Virus record (IMG/VR): IMGVR_UViG_3300028197_001229
Span: 1-64,000 of that record
From: a virus
Direction: 5' to 3' (one strand)
Length of the DNA stretch: 64,000 nt
Both the position numbers and the translations under genes were made by a program. Under the pieces are notes generated by a model, which saw nothing but the letters and a program-made list of their open reading frames with translations, was not told where the DNA came from and did not search any database. Positions 33,873-43,022 of this stretch are shown here, one piece after another; the stretch's first letter is position 1; each line of letters begins with the position of its first letter.

Positions 33873-36097
33873 AAATTAAAAAAATAACACTTAATAATTT
33901 CGGTATACATCGAAATTTATCATTTGAGATTGGAGATGCTCCAGTTGTTGGTTTACTCGGCAAGAACGGATCTGGTAAAAGTACAATACTAGATTCTGTA
34001 AAGTATGCACTTACAGGTGAGATCGAGGGAAAAATAGAAGATTCAGTAACAATAGGTGAGAAGAAAGGTTTTGTTGAATTACTAATAGAAAAAGACGGAG
34101 CTAGTATACGCATAAAGCGAGAGGTAGGTAAAACACCCAAAAAAGAATTCGAGAAAGACGGTAAAGTAGTAACTAGCTCAAAAGAAATTGAGAGCGAAAT
34201 ACAAGGAATGTTATCTGTTGATAAAAAAGCATTGTCCAATGCCTGTTTTCTAAAACAAGGTAGTTTAAATGACTTGTTGTTTGGTACAGAATCCTCGCGT
34301 GAACAGTTGTTTATAAAGCTAGTCAATCTCTCGTTCTGCGAGAGATATGCAGCAGTAGTAGATACAAAGCTAAAGTCATTACAGGCAGGTGTTGAAGATT
34401 TACAAGGCTTGACTGACGAAATAAACATTCAGCGTATGGACTCTATTGTAGAGAAAGAACTGCTTGAAAAACAACTAGCTAGAGTAACTGACTACAAACC
34501 TATAACATCTGTCGTTTACGAACAGATCAGGCTTTCGGATGAAAACGAAAGACTATCTAGAGAGATAACACTGATAGGGTCCGATGATAAACTTACTAAA
34601 ACTACAATCGGTACTATTAACCTTAGGTGGAATACTGTGGACAGAATACAACTTGAAGATAAGTTAAAAGAATCCAGAAATAGTTCAACAGAGTTATTGC
34701 AGAAAAAATCTAATGTAATTAGTGAAAAAAATGCAAAAATACGGTATGAAAATACCCTACAAAAAATAACAGAAACTAAAAATGAAATCGAAGACCTAGA
34801 AAAGTTAATTACTAGTAACGATACTAGTCTAGAGCAGTTAGTTATACCAGATACTAATATAGAAGTTTATAAAAAAGAACTAGACGATGCTAAAGACTCA
34901 ATAAAAAAACTAGGTATGTTACTATCAATATATCATACGTGTGACAGTGAGTCTGCAACGTGCCCTACATGTGGGTCAGATATATCCAGTAAATTAAATT
35001 CTGGAGATGTCGAAACTTGGAATAAAGAACTAAAAATAGCAGTTGCAGATAAAGGATCAGTAGAAGTTAAAATAGCAAAAGATACCGAACGGTTCAGTAA
35101 CTATGAACTCACCAAACACAACCTGATGTCGGAAAACCAAATAAATAAAATACGTTTGGAACATATGACTAAGGATTTTCACCGATACACCGAAAGTATG
35201 GTGAGCTTAATGGATGGTGCCAACATAGGTAGTAAAGAAAAAGAATTAGAAACTATAAACCAAGCTATAAATGAACAAGATGCTACTGTAAAACTATTGG
35301 AGCAAGATCTGTATAGAGTTATCGAGGCCGAGACAAAGCTTGCAAACAACAGCAGCTTTGTAGTTAGTAAGAAAGCTATGCTAGACTCAAATCACACAAA
35401 AAGTGTAACAAACTCAAAAAACATACCTGAGTTTTTAGAGTCTCTAAACCTTAGTGATTTTATAGGACTAGATAATGAAAAATTAATAAAAGAATTAGAA
35501 TGCTTACAGTTACAACGGTCGGAGGCTGAGGGTAGGTTAAAACAAGCTAGTGAATCATTTGATAAGATAAATAACAGGTATGCTGAGGTACAAGACAGAA
35601 TGACTAAAAATAAAAGTCGACTGGCTGTTGCTGAAGAGTTACGTGAAATAAAAGAAATTTTATCAAAAAAAGGACTACCTAGCGCTTACATAGCTCACAA
35701 GTTTACGATACTAGCAAAACTCACATCAGAAAACCTGACGATTCTAAATGCTGATTTTACAGTAGATATAGATCCAGACGCTTTTCTTTCATTCGTTTTT
35801 GAAAGATTTGACGGAAAAGATATGGTGCGGTTGCCTATGAACAGACTGTCAGGTGGACAAAAAGTACGATTGTGTATTGCATTCTTACTGTCCGTACAAC
35901 AAGAGCTCGTACCAGATATAGGTTTCCAGACATTTGACGAACCGTCTACGCATTTAGACGAAGATGGCGTCGAAAGACTATGTTCTATGTTTAAGAGTTT
36001 ACAAGACTTGTTAAGGTGTATAGACCATCAAGTGTGGGTGTGTGATCATAATCCTTTACTTGAAGAATCTTTTAGTACAACCTTAAATCTGCAGTGA
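33869..36097 (+). CDS. SbcC/Rad50/T4 gp46-like ATPase subunit
   Basis: 742 residues. Walker A GKNGSGKST (31-39); Q-loop region with CFLKQGSLNDLL (126-137); two long coiled-coil arms (about 170-340 and 380-600) flanking a zinc hook CPTC (365-368); ABC signature LSGGQKVRL (660-668); Walker B QTFDEPSTHLD (688-698); and a D/H-loop CDHNP near the end. All SMC-type elements are present. Shorter than bacterial SbcC (about 1050) and close to phage gp46 forms. It is co-translated with its neighbours on both sides (ATGA in, GTGA out). Confidence 0.9.
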   Translation: MKIKKITLNNFGIHRNLSFEIGDAPVVGLLGKNGSGKSTILDSVKYALTGEIEGKIEDSVTIGEKKGFVELLIEKDGASIRIKREVGKTPKKEFEKDGKVVTSSKEIESEIQGMLSVDKKALSNACFLKQGSLNDLLFGTESSREQLFIKLVNLSFCERYAAVVDTKLKSLQAGVEDLQGLTDEINIQRMDSIVEKELLEKQLARVTDYKPITSVVYEQIRLSDENERLSREITLIGSDDKLTKTTIGTINLRWNTVDRIQLEDKLKESRNSSTELLQKKSNVISEKNAKIRYENTLQKITETKNEIEDLEKLITSNDTSLEQLVIPDTNIEVYKKELDDAKDSIKKLGMLLSIYHTCDSESATCPTCGSDISSKLNSGDVETWNKELKIAVADKGSVEVKIAKDTERFSNYELTKHNLMSENQINKIRLEHMTKDFHRYTESMVSLMDGANIGSKEKELETINQAINEQDATVKLLEQDLYRVIEAETKLANNSSFVVSKKAMLDSNHTKSVTNSKNIPEFLESLNLSDFIGLDNEKLIKELECLQLQRSEAEGRLKQASESFDKINNRYAEVQDRMTKNKSRLAVAEELREIKEILSKKGLPSAYIAHKFTILAKLTSENLTILNADFTVDIDPDAFLSFVFERFDGKDMVRLPMNRLSGGQKVRLCIAFLLSVQQELVPDIGFQTFDEPSTHLDEDGVERLCSMFKSLQDLLRCIDHQVWVCDHNPLLEESFSTTLNLQ

Positions 36098-36579
36098 TAC
36101 TTGAAGTTAAAATAATTTTAACAACAAACTACTTAGGTGGTGGACCCCGGGTAAATGGGGTCCGCCAGTTAAGACGTACTCACGACAACAGACTTGCTGT
36201 TAACGAAAAAGAATGGAAAGAAGATATGGCGGCAGCAGCAGCAGATTTAAAGTTAGACTTTAATAAGAACAGTGTAAGTTTAGAGCCGGGTATAGACTTC
36301 CCAGAAGTTAATGTACTAAAACGAGTATATAATAAAACAAATGTAGATCTGTTTGAAGGTGTATCAGCGGGTAATGAATTAGTATTCTCTGTGCGAATTA
36401 ATGAAAATTTAGACAACTCACCAACAAAAGAAGATTTAATAAAAATATTTACCGTAGTTGGTAAGTTTATAGGTATATCCCAATTCGGTAAAAAGTTCCA
36501 TTGCGGGAGGTTCACAGTTAAAACAATAATCATTTTAGGAGAAAAAGATTTTAATGTTGATAAAGATATTCTGGTTTAG
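36094..36579 (+). CDS. Unknown 161-residue phage protein
   Basis: Begins with GTG in a GTGA overlap with the SbcC-like gene. The N-terminal ~35 residues (LEVKIILTTNYLGGG, then RQLRRTHDNRLAV) and the C-terminal VGKFIGISQFGKKFHCGRFTV resemble a small phage-protein type that ends in a 'G...GI.....G.GRF.v' motif; the function of that group is not known to me. Tight coupling with the recombination genes suggests a DNA-metabolism role. It is followed after 16 bases by the SF2 helicase at its preferred start. Confidence 0.5.
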   Translation: MILEVKIILTTNYLGGGPRVNGVRQLRRTHDNRLAVNEKEWKEDMAAAAADLKLDFNKNSVSLEPGIDFPEVNVLKRVYNKTNVDLFEGVSAGNELVFSVRINENLDNSPTKEDLIKIFTVVGKFIGISQFGKKFHCGRFTVKTIIILGEKDFNVDKDILV

Positions 36580-36595
36580 CGGAAGCTTAACAGTA

Positions 36596-38002
36596 ATGGG
36601 GTCTTTCAAAGAATTAGAAAAAGCCCTGACGTATACGAAAAAATCTTTAGATTGGAACCCAGCTAAAGGTAGAAGAGAAACAAAAAGAACAGTTGAAAAG
36701 CTGTACAGCATAGTACATCCAGGCCCTGAGAACAGGACTATTATGACTATGCAGGGTTTTAAAAACAAAGTTTTAGAAATATGTAGAAAACATAATAAAG
36801 CTATTGAGTTTTATGATCATCGACGAGTAATGCCGGATCCTAAGCTTAATTTAGCTGGAAGCTTTAGATTCAGTCAAAAAGAATTGTTTAATGAACTAAT
36901 GTCTAAGGGAGAGTCAGGATTACTAAAAGCACCTACTCGTTACGGGAAGACTGTTATGATAGCAAATGCAGCTAGAGTATTTCCTAGAACTAAGACAGTT
37001 GTAGCAGCCCCGGGAGTTGATTTACTTAACCAGCTAGTAGTACAGTTAAGAGAATGGTTACCAAACAGAGAAGTTAAAGGAATATTTACCGGATCTAGAA
37101 ATAAAATACCATCAAATGATATTACTGTTTGTTCTTTTGATAGTTTGCAAAAACTAAACGCTGAAGATGTACATTTACTACTTATAGACGAGCCACACGC
37201 AGCGGTGTCAGAAAGTAGGGCTCCGTTACTAGCTAGGTTTAGGAATGCTAGGATTTACGGATTCGGAGCAACACTAGAAGGTAGGTACGATGGTGGTGAT
37301 AAGCTAATAACCGGTTTGATAGGACCTATACATGCTAGTAGATCATTTACAGAAGCTGTAGAAGAAGGTGCTATTTGTCCTATCAAAGTTTATTTCTTAA
37401 AAGTACCATTCGAAGCTTGGCCTTGTTCTACTAGAGACGCTGCTTACAGGAAACTTGTATGGAAAAATACTTATCTGTTTGAGTTAGTAAGAGAATTAAC
37501 TCGATCTGTAATACCAACTGAGTGGCAAACCTTGATATTTATAGATCAAAAGAAACAAGCCGATATGTTATCAGAGTTTGTGGACGATAGTGAAGTAGCA
37601 ATAGCTGGTCGTATGAAAGCTAAAGATCGTAAAGCTTTGTTTGAAAACATGGCGGCTGGTCATATAAAGCGCTGCATAGCGACTAGCATATACGCCCAGG
37701 GAGTTACATTTCCAGATCTTAGGGTCATGGTTAACGCATCGGGAGGTGGTGGATCGATATCATCTATACAAAAGCCCGGTCGTCTAGCTCAAGTCATAGA
37801 TGGGAAGTCTAAGGGTTACCTTATAGATTTCAAGCTAGAGTGTGTGAATGACCCAAGAGAAAATAGTAACGAAGCTATATCCGAAAACTCTGTTATGTGG
37901 CAGCAGGTGGTTACAGATTGTGACAACAGAATGCGTACTTACAGAAAAATGGGTTACGAAGTTGAAATAGTAGAATCTATAAATGATTTAGAATTAGTTT
38001 AA
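36596..38002 (+). CDS. SF2 helicase, UvsW/DEAH-like
   Basis: 468 residues from ATG 36596. An upstream in-frame ATG (36554) would add 14 hydrophobic residues and overlap the previous gene by 26 bases, so the later start is preferred. Motif I KAPTRYGKTV (about 111-120); motif Ia VVAAPGVDLLNQL; motif II LLIDEPHAAV (about 195-204); motif III GFGATLEG; and C-terminal motifs including ATSIYAQGVTFPDL and IQKPGRLAQ (motif VI-like). Known relatives (T4 UvsW) remodel forks and R-loops. It lies in the recombination-replication operon, two bases before the next gene. Confidence 0.8.
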   Translation: MGSFKELEKALTYTKKSLDWNPAKGRRETKRTVEKLYSIVHPGPENRTIMTMQGFKNKVLEICRKHNKAIEFYDHRRVMPDPKLNLAGSFRFSQKELFNELMSKGESGLLKAPTRYGKTVMIANAARVFPRTKTVVAAPGVDLLNQLVVQLREWLPNREVKGIFTGSRNKIPSNDITVCSFDSLQKLNAEDVHLLLIDEPHAAVSESRAPLLARFRNARIYGFGATLEGRYDGGDKLITGLIGPIHASRSFTEAVEEGAICPIKVYFLKVPFEAWPCSTRDAAYRKLVWKNTYLFELVRELTRSVIPTEWQTLIFIDQKKQADMLSEFVDDSEVAIAGRMKAKDRKALFENMAAGHIKRCIATSIYAQGVTFPDLRVMVNASGGGGSISSIQKPGRLAQVIDGKSKGYLIDFKLECVNDPRENSNEAISENSVMWQQVVTDCDNRMRTYRKMGYEVEIVESINDLELV

Positions 38003-38003
38003 T

Positions 38004-38588
38004 ATGATAGATTATGACCTGTTAGAAATTGAAAACACAGCAACAAAATTAAGAACGTTATTCATTGATAAAAAAACAAAGCAACTAGGTCGTAGTTATA
38101 GACCTAGCAGAAAAATTGATACAAAAGAAAATTGGAATAAAGCAGCTATAAAGTGTGAAGCATTAGACGCGCGCCCGGAAGATTTTATAAACTCAGTATT
38201 TGCATCTGAAGTTGGTAAAAAACATGGAGGACCCTACGTTAACCACCTACACGGTATCATGTGTGAAAAAGCATATGAGAAGTATGAGTTAGCAGGTGGT
38301 CACTTAATAGAAGAAAATAAATTGTTGTCAGAACTAAAATCTGCAACAAATCAGTGTTTTTCTGCACTTAAATATCAAGGTATTACCGCAGAAGAATATT
38401 TGTTAAAAGACACAGTACCAATAAGTTCTTGGATACGTTTGTACTTTTGTCAGGGTTCTAAGCGAATATGGCGTAAGTATGTAAGCTCTACTAAAAAAGA
38501 AATGATTGTAAATAGCGGTATTGAAAAACTGCTACGTAAGTTTAAATTTAAAATAGAAAAGATTTATGAGTTTGATAAGTACGGTTAA
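38004..38588 (+). CDS. Unknown 194-residue protein
   Basis: 194 residues, helical, rich in Lys and aromatic residues, with two cysteines in separate segments (IKCEALDARPEDF; NHLHGIMCEKAYEKY). No family recognised. It sits between the SF2 helicase and the DnaB-like helicase and overlaps the latter by 23 bases, so a helicase-loader or replisome accessory role is plausible by position only. The start follows the upstream stop by one base. Confidence 0.45.
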   Translation: MIDYDLLEIENTATKLRTLFIDKKTKQLGRSYRPSRKIDTKENWNKAAIKCEALDARPEDFINSVFASEVGKKHGGPYVNHLHGIMCEKAYEKYELAGGHLIEENKLLSELKSATNQCFSALKYQGITAEEYLLKDTVPISSWIRLYFCQGSKRIWRKYVSSTKKEMIVNSGIEKLLRKFKFKIEKIYEFDKYG

Positions 38589-39960
38589 AGAAAACCCAAC
38601 TATTGTTGAAAACCAGATTATAGCAGCGTTTATAGGATCCAAAAAGTTCTTTTATGACTATGGAGAAAGTATACGAAACCTATCATCTGAGTTAGGACCC
38701 AGGCACAGTAAATTTGATAGTTATATCAATAAGATAATCTTTGAAGCAATATGTGAATTCAGAGATAAAGCAAAAGCCGAACTCGTGCCTATGGAGTTTA
38801 TTACAGACTACATTGACGGTTGTAAGGTAGGAGGCAGGTTATTACCCGAAGAAGCGGAAAATATAAGTACATACCTTTCGGGTATATATACTAGGGCTAA
38901 TACAGACACAGCCAGTTTCATACGTGGCGATTTATTTGACGCTTGGTTCGATGCTGGAATGGTAGATAGTATAATGCAGTTATCTCAATCCGCAGATACA
39001 GCTGTAACTATAGATGACTTAGAAGTTAAGTTACGTAGAATAAAAATTGCCAAATCAAGACAAGAGAAGAAATCTTTGTCGTTTATTGAGGGTATGCAGA
39101 CTGAGCATGACGATGGCTTTGTAATACCAACAGGTATACATACGTTAGACGACAAGTTAGCTGGTGGCTTTAGACGTGGAGAATCCACAGTCTGTGCAGC
39201 TACCACTGGTGGTGGTAAAACTGTACTAGCTTGTCAGTTTGCAGCTCAATGTGCAACTATGGGTCGTAAGGTAATATTTGTTACTACAGAGCAGCCTCCA
39301 TCCGAGCTAACACCTAGGTTTTTAGCAAATCAATGTGCTATACCTTTTAATATGTTTACACAAAACCCAAATCCGGGAAACTCGGTTATACCACCGGAAG
39401 TATCTAATGTTAGGAAATATAGTTTAAAAATTATAAGTACAATTTCTGCTATGAATGCTAACATTAAATTTCTAGATTGGTCACAAGGTGGCGGACAATC
39501 AATAGAAAATGATTTAGATGCAGCTATAGAGGCAATAATGGAAGATCCAGAAGATGAGTTTCCGGCGGAGGTTATAATATTTGACTGGTTAGGTGGCGCA
39601 CTAAAAAAAGATAGTAATAAAGATTTGCGTATTATGTACTTAGAAGGTGCCGAACACTTGCATGCTATGGCTAAACGAATGCGTTTGTCTGTAATATTGT
39701 TTGCTCAGCTTAATAAAGTAAAAGCTTACAATAAATGGAGATGTGATTCATCAATGCTAGCAGAGTGTACATCCATCCCGGATAAAGCCTCTAATGCTAT
39801 ATATGTAAGTACAAAATTAAATGATGACCTATCGGGACCAAACATAGCGCAAAAGTTTAACGTAGATAAAGCACGTAAGGGAACTGGGGGTATGATAGAT
39901 ATGCTCCGAGACTTTGGTTACCAGCGTTTTATGGTACCATCTGGAACTAACAGTGTTTAA
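38566..39960 (+). CDS. Replicative DNA helicase, DnaB/gp41-like
   Basis: 464 residues. A helical N-terminal ~170 residues is followed by a RecA-fold ATPase: PTGIHTLDDKLAGGFRRGE (188-206) is the characteristic entry to DnaB-type domains, then Walker A ATTGGGKTV (212-220), FVTTEQPPSE (catalytic Glu region), Walker B-like AEVIIFDWLG, and ILFAQLNK, with arginine-finger candidates near the C-terminus (DKARKGTGG). Known role: hexameric unwinding at the fork, partnered with the primase encoded nearby. The ATG lies inside the end of the upstream gene. Confidence 0.85.
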   Translation: MSLISTVKENPTIVENQIIAAFIGSKKFFYDYGESIRNLSSELGPRHSKFDSYINKIIFEAICEFRDKAKAELVPMEFITDYIDGCKVGGRLLPEEAENISTYLSGIYTRANTDTASFIRGDLFDAWFDAGMVDSIMQLSQSADTAVTIDDLEVKLRRIKIAKSRQEKKSLSFIEGMQTEHDDGFVIPTGIHTLDDKLAGGFRRGESTVCAATTGGGKTVLACQFAAQCATMGRKVIFVTTEQPPSELTPRFLANQCAIPFNMFTQNPNPGNSVIPPEVSNVRKYSLKIISTISAMNANIKFLDWSQGGGQSIENDLDAAIEAIMEDPEDEFPAEVIIFDWLGGALKKDSNKDLRIMYLEGAEHLHAMAKRMRLSVILFAQLNKVKAYNKWRCDSSMLAECTSIPDKASNAIYVSTKLNDDLSGPNIAQKFNVDKARKGTGGMIDMLRDFGYQRFMVPSGTNSV

Positions 39961-39962
39961 CT

Positions 39963-40970
39963 ATGGAAACTAATAATACGGAAATGGAACTTTGTGTTAT
40001 AATGAATAAATTTTTTAAAAGAGGAGATTGGATACCTGATGCTTTTAAGAAAATATTTAAACTAAGATCCGGGACAGATTTACCAACATGTGTGGTATTT
40101 AGTAAAATAGTATATTGGTTATCTCCTAAAAAAAATGGTAAGAAACGATACTATGGTAAACAGTTAAAATTAAGTGTATCCAATATTTCCGAGCAGACCT
40201 ACTTGTCAAAAAAACAAGTTAGTCATGCTATGGAAAAGTTAGAAAAAAAATATAAGTTTATTAACAGAACAGTAAACGGTACGACAGTTTATGTTAGTCT
40301 AAATGTAGAGATAATAGAAAAAGTTTTAGAAAATAGCTTTCCAAATATGTTTAGCAAAAACGAAGTAGCTATACAAATTTGTAACACTCATATACATAAA
40401 GAACAGCATAGACCATTTCTTTCTAAGTTTCCGAAGGGAGTAACTGAACTTAATTATTGTGACAAAGATCAAATTATCGAAGAGGTTGAAAAATTAGAAA
40501 TTGCTTTGAATACGAAGCAAAATGAAAAGTCTATGTACTCAATGTCCGAAGATAAATTTTATTCAATATGTAGAACTACAAAATACGCTTTAAGAGAAAA
40601 GCTAAACTATATGTCTGAAGCTGAATTAATAGAGGCTTTTATAGTTGATGACGAATCGTCTTATCCAGCTTTCTCTAGATTTGTGTTTTTGTACAATAGT
40701 TTGTATGAGCATTACGTAGGTTATCTTACAAGTAATGACGCTGAGTTTAAAAACTTGTTACAAACTGTGTCAGTAGAGTGCATATCAAATTTAGATGTGT
40801 ACAGTAATTTATTAGTAGCATGTAGGGGTTTGGACGTAAAGTTGTTATCCGTTACTAGTGTAGCCGATTTAAAGTTAAAAAATAATTTAAAATTAACTAC
40901 GCTAGAATCAGAGATAAAAACTTACGAACAAACCCTGTGCTCATTACGACAACATTTAACGTCGATTTAA
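39963..40970 (+). CDS. Winged-helix replication protein (initiator/loader candidate)
   Basis: 335 residues. The N-terminal ~100 residues (TCVVFSKIVYWLSPKKNG, then SEQTYLSKKQVSHAMEKLEKKYKF) match the winged-helix pattern of phage O-like and related replication proteins: an 'a..ls.i.yw' helix and a recognition helix before the wing. The C-terminal part is helical and unrecognised. In this setting it could bind the origin or load the helicase. Two bases separate it from the DnaB-like gene. A transcriptional regulator is the main alternative. Confidence 0.5.
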   Translation: METNNTEMELCVIMNKFFKRGDWIPDAFKKIFKLRSGTDLPTCVVFSKIVYWLSPKKNGKKRYYGKQLKLSVSNISEQTYLSKKQVSHAMEKLEKKYKFINRTVNGTTVYVSLNVEIIEKVLENSFPNMFSKNEVAIQICNTHIHKEQHRPFLSKFPKGVTELNYCDKDQIIEEVEKLEIALNTKQNEKSMYSMSEDKFYSICRTTKYALREKLNYMSEAELIEAFIVDDESSYPAFSRFVFLYNSLYEHYVGYLTSNDAEFKNLLQTVSVECISNLDVYSNLLVACRGLDVKLLSVTSVADLKLKNNLKLTTLESEIKTYEQTLCSLRQHLTSI

Positions 40971-40974
40971 AAAA

Positions 40975-41364
40975 ATGGGATTCTTTTCATGGAATTGTGT
41001 GGCCTGCAATAAGGCCTTTATAAGTGCGTGTAACTTTGATGAAAAAACAAAGTGGGCAGCAGAAGTAACAGTAGCTCTCTACTGTAAAGCTTACAGATCA
41101 ACACCAGCTACTATTATACATGGTATATATGACGGTTACGGTGACGTTGGTTCTGGTGAATTTAACTTCCTTGATTGGGATACATCTCAGTATCCTGACT
41201 ACAGAGCATTTCATACTACTTGCTGGGAGTTACTAGATGAGCCTGAGTTAGTAAAAGACTTGTCTTTTTACAAACCCAATCAATCGGCAGATAACCAAGG
41301 TTATTTTTTATCCGAAAGTGAGTGGGTAGACTTAGAAGACCAGCCACGACTAATACTTCACTAA
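40975..41364 (+). CDS. MGFFSW-family conserved phage protein, unknown function
   Basis: 129 residues. The N-terminus MGFFSWNCVACNKAF and the later HGIYDGYGDVG and FHTTCWELL match a widely seen but uncharacterised phage/bacterial family that starts MGFFSW, has a CxxC, a 'YDGYG' and a final 'H..CW'. The conserved Cys and His suggest a metal site. The start follows an A-rich leader (ttaaaaaaatg) without Shine-Dalgarno sequence. It lies between replication genes and adjoins a small unknown gene by one base. Confidence 0.6.
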   Translation: MGFFSWNCVACNKAFISACNFDEKTKWAAEVTVALYCKAYRSTPATIIHGIYDGYGDVGSGEFNFLDWDTSQYPDYRAFHTTCWELLDEPELVKDLSFYKPNQSADNQGYFLSESEWVDLEDQPRLILH

Positions 41365-41365
41365 G

Positions 41366-41620
41366 ATGTCTGCAAATATACTACCAAACCGGAGATCACG
41401 ACCTGGTTGCTTCAGATTCTTCTTTCACTACAACAAGCATAAACAATGCATGACTGTACACTGGAAGGGTAGTTGTCTGTTAGTTGATGAGTTAGTGTGT
41501 AATGTTCCTGTAGAAACAAAAACTTCTCAAAAACAACCACATTACGTCCTGCAAGGTTGGGCCGAGGGTGTAGAACTAGAGTTAATAAAAAATGGAAAAA
41601 CAATGGCATTAATAACATGA
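41366..41620 (+). CDS. Unknown small basic protein
   Basis: 84 residues, basic at the N-terminus (LPNRRSRPGCFRFFFHYNKHK) with a beta-rich remainder (HYVLQGWAEGVELELI). It ends in an ATGA overlap with the primase start at 41617. No family recognised. It was kept because it fills the gap exactly and is translationally coupled on both sides. Confidence 0.45.
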   Translation: MSANILPNRRSRPGCFRFFFHYNKHKQCMTVHWKGSCLLVDELVCNVPVETKTSQKQPHYVLQGWAEGVELELIKNGKTMALIT

Positions 41621-42801
41621 GTCAAAGTGTAATAACTTATAGCCCATCACTAGATGAGGCTACACGAGCTGGTATCAGTAGAGATGCACTGAGGTTAGCT
41701 AGAGAGCTATCTATACGACATGGTAACATCCGTATAACTAAGGAGGCGAGTGGGATTCATTTTTATATGGCTTCGCCTGTTTGCTTACAACAATACGGTC
41801 CTAGTGAACTGTATAAAATGCATCTAGCAGTAAACGTCGATAAATATGAATCTGGCGTAGATTTGTGCGGTATGTGTATGAAAACAAATACACCATATTC
41901 GGTAGACGATTTACGTACTATGACAAACTTAAAGCGTAGGGGTTTTACCGATGCCCAACACACTATAACTATTAAACGTAATGATAACTACTTAGAAAAA
42001 GATAAAAATGGAAACTCTATACCAAAGCCTCCGGGAGATGTTACTCCTGTTATAGACTTACCTGATGGGCATCCTGTAGTGGCTTATATAAAATCACGTG
42101 ATTACGACCCACAGAAACTATATGATCAGTTCAAAGCAGCCTACTGTACTACTGCACGCGCTGATTACCCTACTAAAAGGTTATCAGGCGGTTTTTCTAT
42201 TACACCCCAGTGTAGGCTTATATTTTATATATACGTAGATGGTGTTCGTTTAGGTTGGCAGGGTCGTATCCTTGATTTCTCGGAAGATGGTACTAAACAT
42301 TATTACCACCCTACTTACGAAAAATGGGTTCCTATGGAATCAAAAAATGCTAGTGGTAAATGGGTACCACTACAAAATGTCGCAGATGGTTGGAATCCGG
42401 CTAAGTATATTCATGCCCCTGGCACTAATACTACTTTAGCCTTAATGGGATTTGATGCAGCCGTTGAATTTAACAAAGATAGAAATGTCAAAGTCATAGG
42501 TTTGACCGAGGGCCCGCTGGATTCAGCGCGTCTTGGTATTCCTTTTTGCGCAGTTATGGGTAAACATTTTAGCCCAGATAAAGCAAAATTGTTGAGAAGG
42601 TTTGACAAAGTAGTACTAGCTATACAAAATGACGATGCTAGTAAAACGTTACTAGATGAAGTAACTTCGGTGTTGTCAATCTACGGAGTTTCTTTGAAAG
42701 TTATCAAACCACCAAAGCAATACAATGACTACGGAGATATGCCACAGCATATTGTTGACTCCGTTGTAAAACCTGAGATAAACGAATACTTAAGCTTATG
42801 A
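41617..42801 (+). CDS. DNA primase with zinc finger and Toprim domain
   Basis: 394 residues from ATG 41617; an upstream TTG (41557) would duplicate the preceding gene's end and is not favoured. A zinc-ribbon-like set is C56, H69, C84 and C87 (VDLCGMCMKT). The Toprim domain has VIGLTEGPLDSARLGIP (about 293-309, catalytic E298) and the acidic pair in LAIQNDDASK (D339, D340). This fits gp61/gp4-primase-like enzymes that prime lagging-strand synthesis with the DnaB-like helicase. The next gene starts in the overlapping ATGA. An unusually high aromatic content surrounds residues 200-260. Confidence 0.75.
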   Translation: MSQSVITYSPSLDEATRAGISRDALRLARELSIRHGNIRITKEASGIHFYMASPVCLQQYGPSELYKMHLAVNVDKYESGVDLCGMCMKTNTPYSVDDLRTMTNLKRRGFTDAQHTITIKRNDNYLEKDKNGNSIPKPPGDVTPVIDLPDGHPVVAYIKSRDYDPQKLYDQFKAAYCTTARADYPTKRLSGGFSITPQCRLIFYIYVDGVRLGWQGRILDFSEDGTKHYYHPTYEKWVPMESKNASGKWVPLQNVADGWNPAKYIHAPGTNTTLALMGFDAAVEFNKDRNVKVIGLTEGPLDSARLGIPFCAVMGKHFSPDKAKLLRRFDKVVLAIQNDDASKTLLDEVTSVLSIYGVSLKVIKPPKQYNDYGDMPQHIVDSVVKPEINEYLSL

Positions 42802-43022
42802 ATAAATTGGAAGACGAAATAGTTAAATTGAGCTACACAGCTAACATGTTGCAATCAATAATCGATAGATTAAATAAATGCTCTATAAACCTAGATTCGG
42901 ATCCCGATCTTTCCTTAAGACTAAAAAGTATTCTTTATTACCAAGGTTGTGGTGATTACAATCGTACTTTGTTTGAAACTATTGATCTAGATAAAAATAT
43001 TACAAAAAAGTGTCAGAAATAA
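42798..43022 (+). CDS. Small unknown protein between primase and polymerase
   Basis: 74 residues, a helical charged N-terminus (LEDEIVKLSYTANMLQSIID) then a short Cys-containing tail. ATGA coupling to the primase; its end overlaps the GTG start of the polymerase by 13 bases. No family recognised. Size and coupling suggest a small replisome accessory, or simply a linker gene. Confidence 0.45.
   Translation: MNKLEDEIVKLSYTANMLQSIIDRLNKCSINLDSDPDLSLRLKSILYYQGCGDYNRTLFETIDLDKNITKKCQK

Noticed and set aside
36554-36595. Upstream ATG for the SF2 helicase
   Set aside because: It would add 14 hydrophobic residues unlike a helicase N-terminus and overlap the previous gene; ATG 36596 is preferred.
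41557-41616. TTG-initiated extension of the primase
   Set aside because: It overlaps the 84-residue gene entirely at its end and encodes basic residues unrelated to the primase; ATG 41617 with an ATGA overlap fits the pattern of the region.
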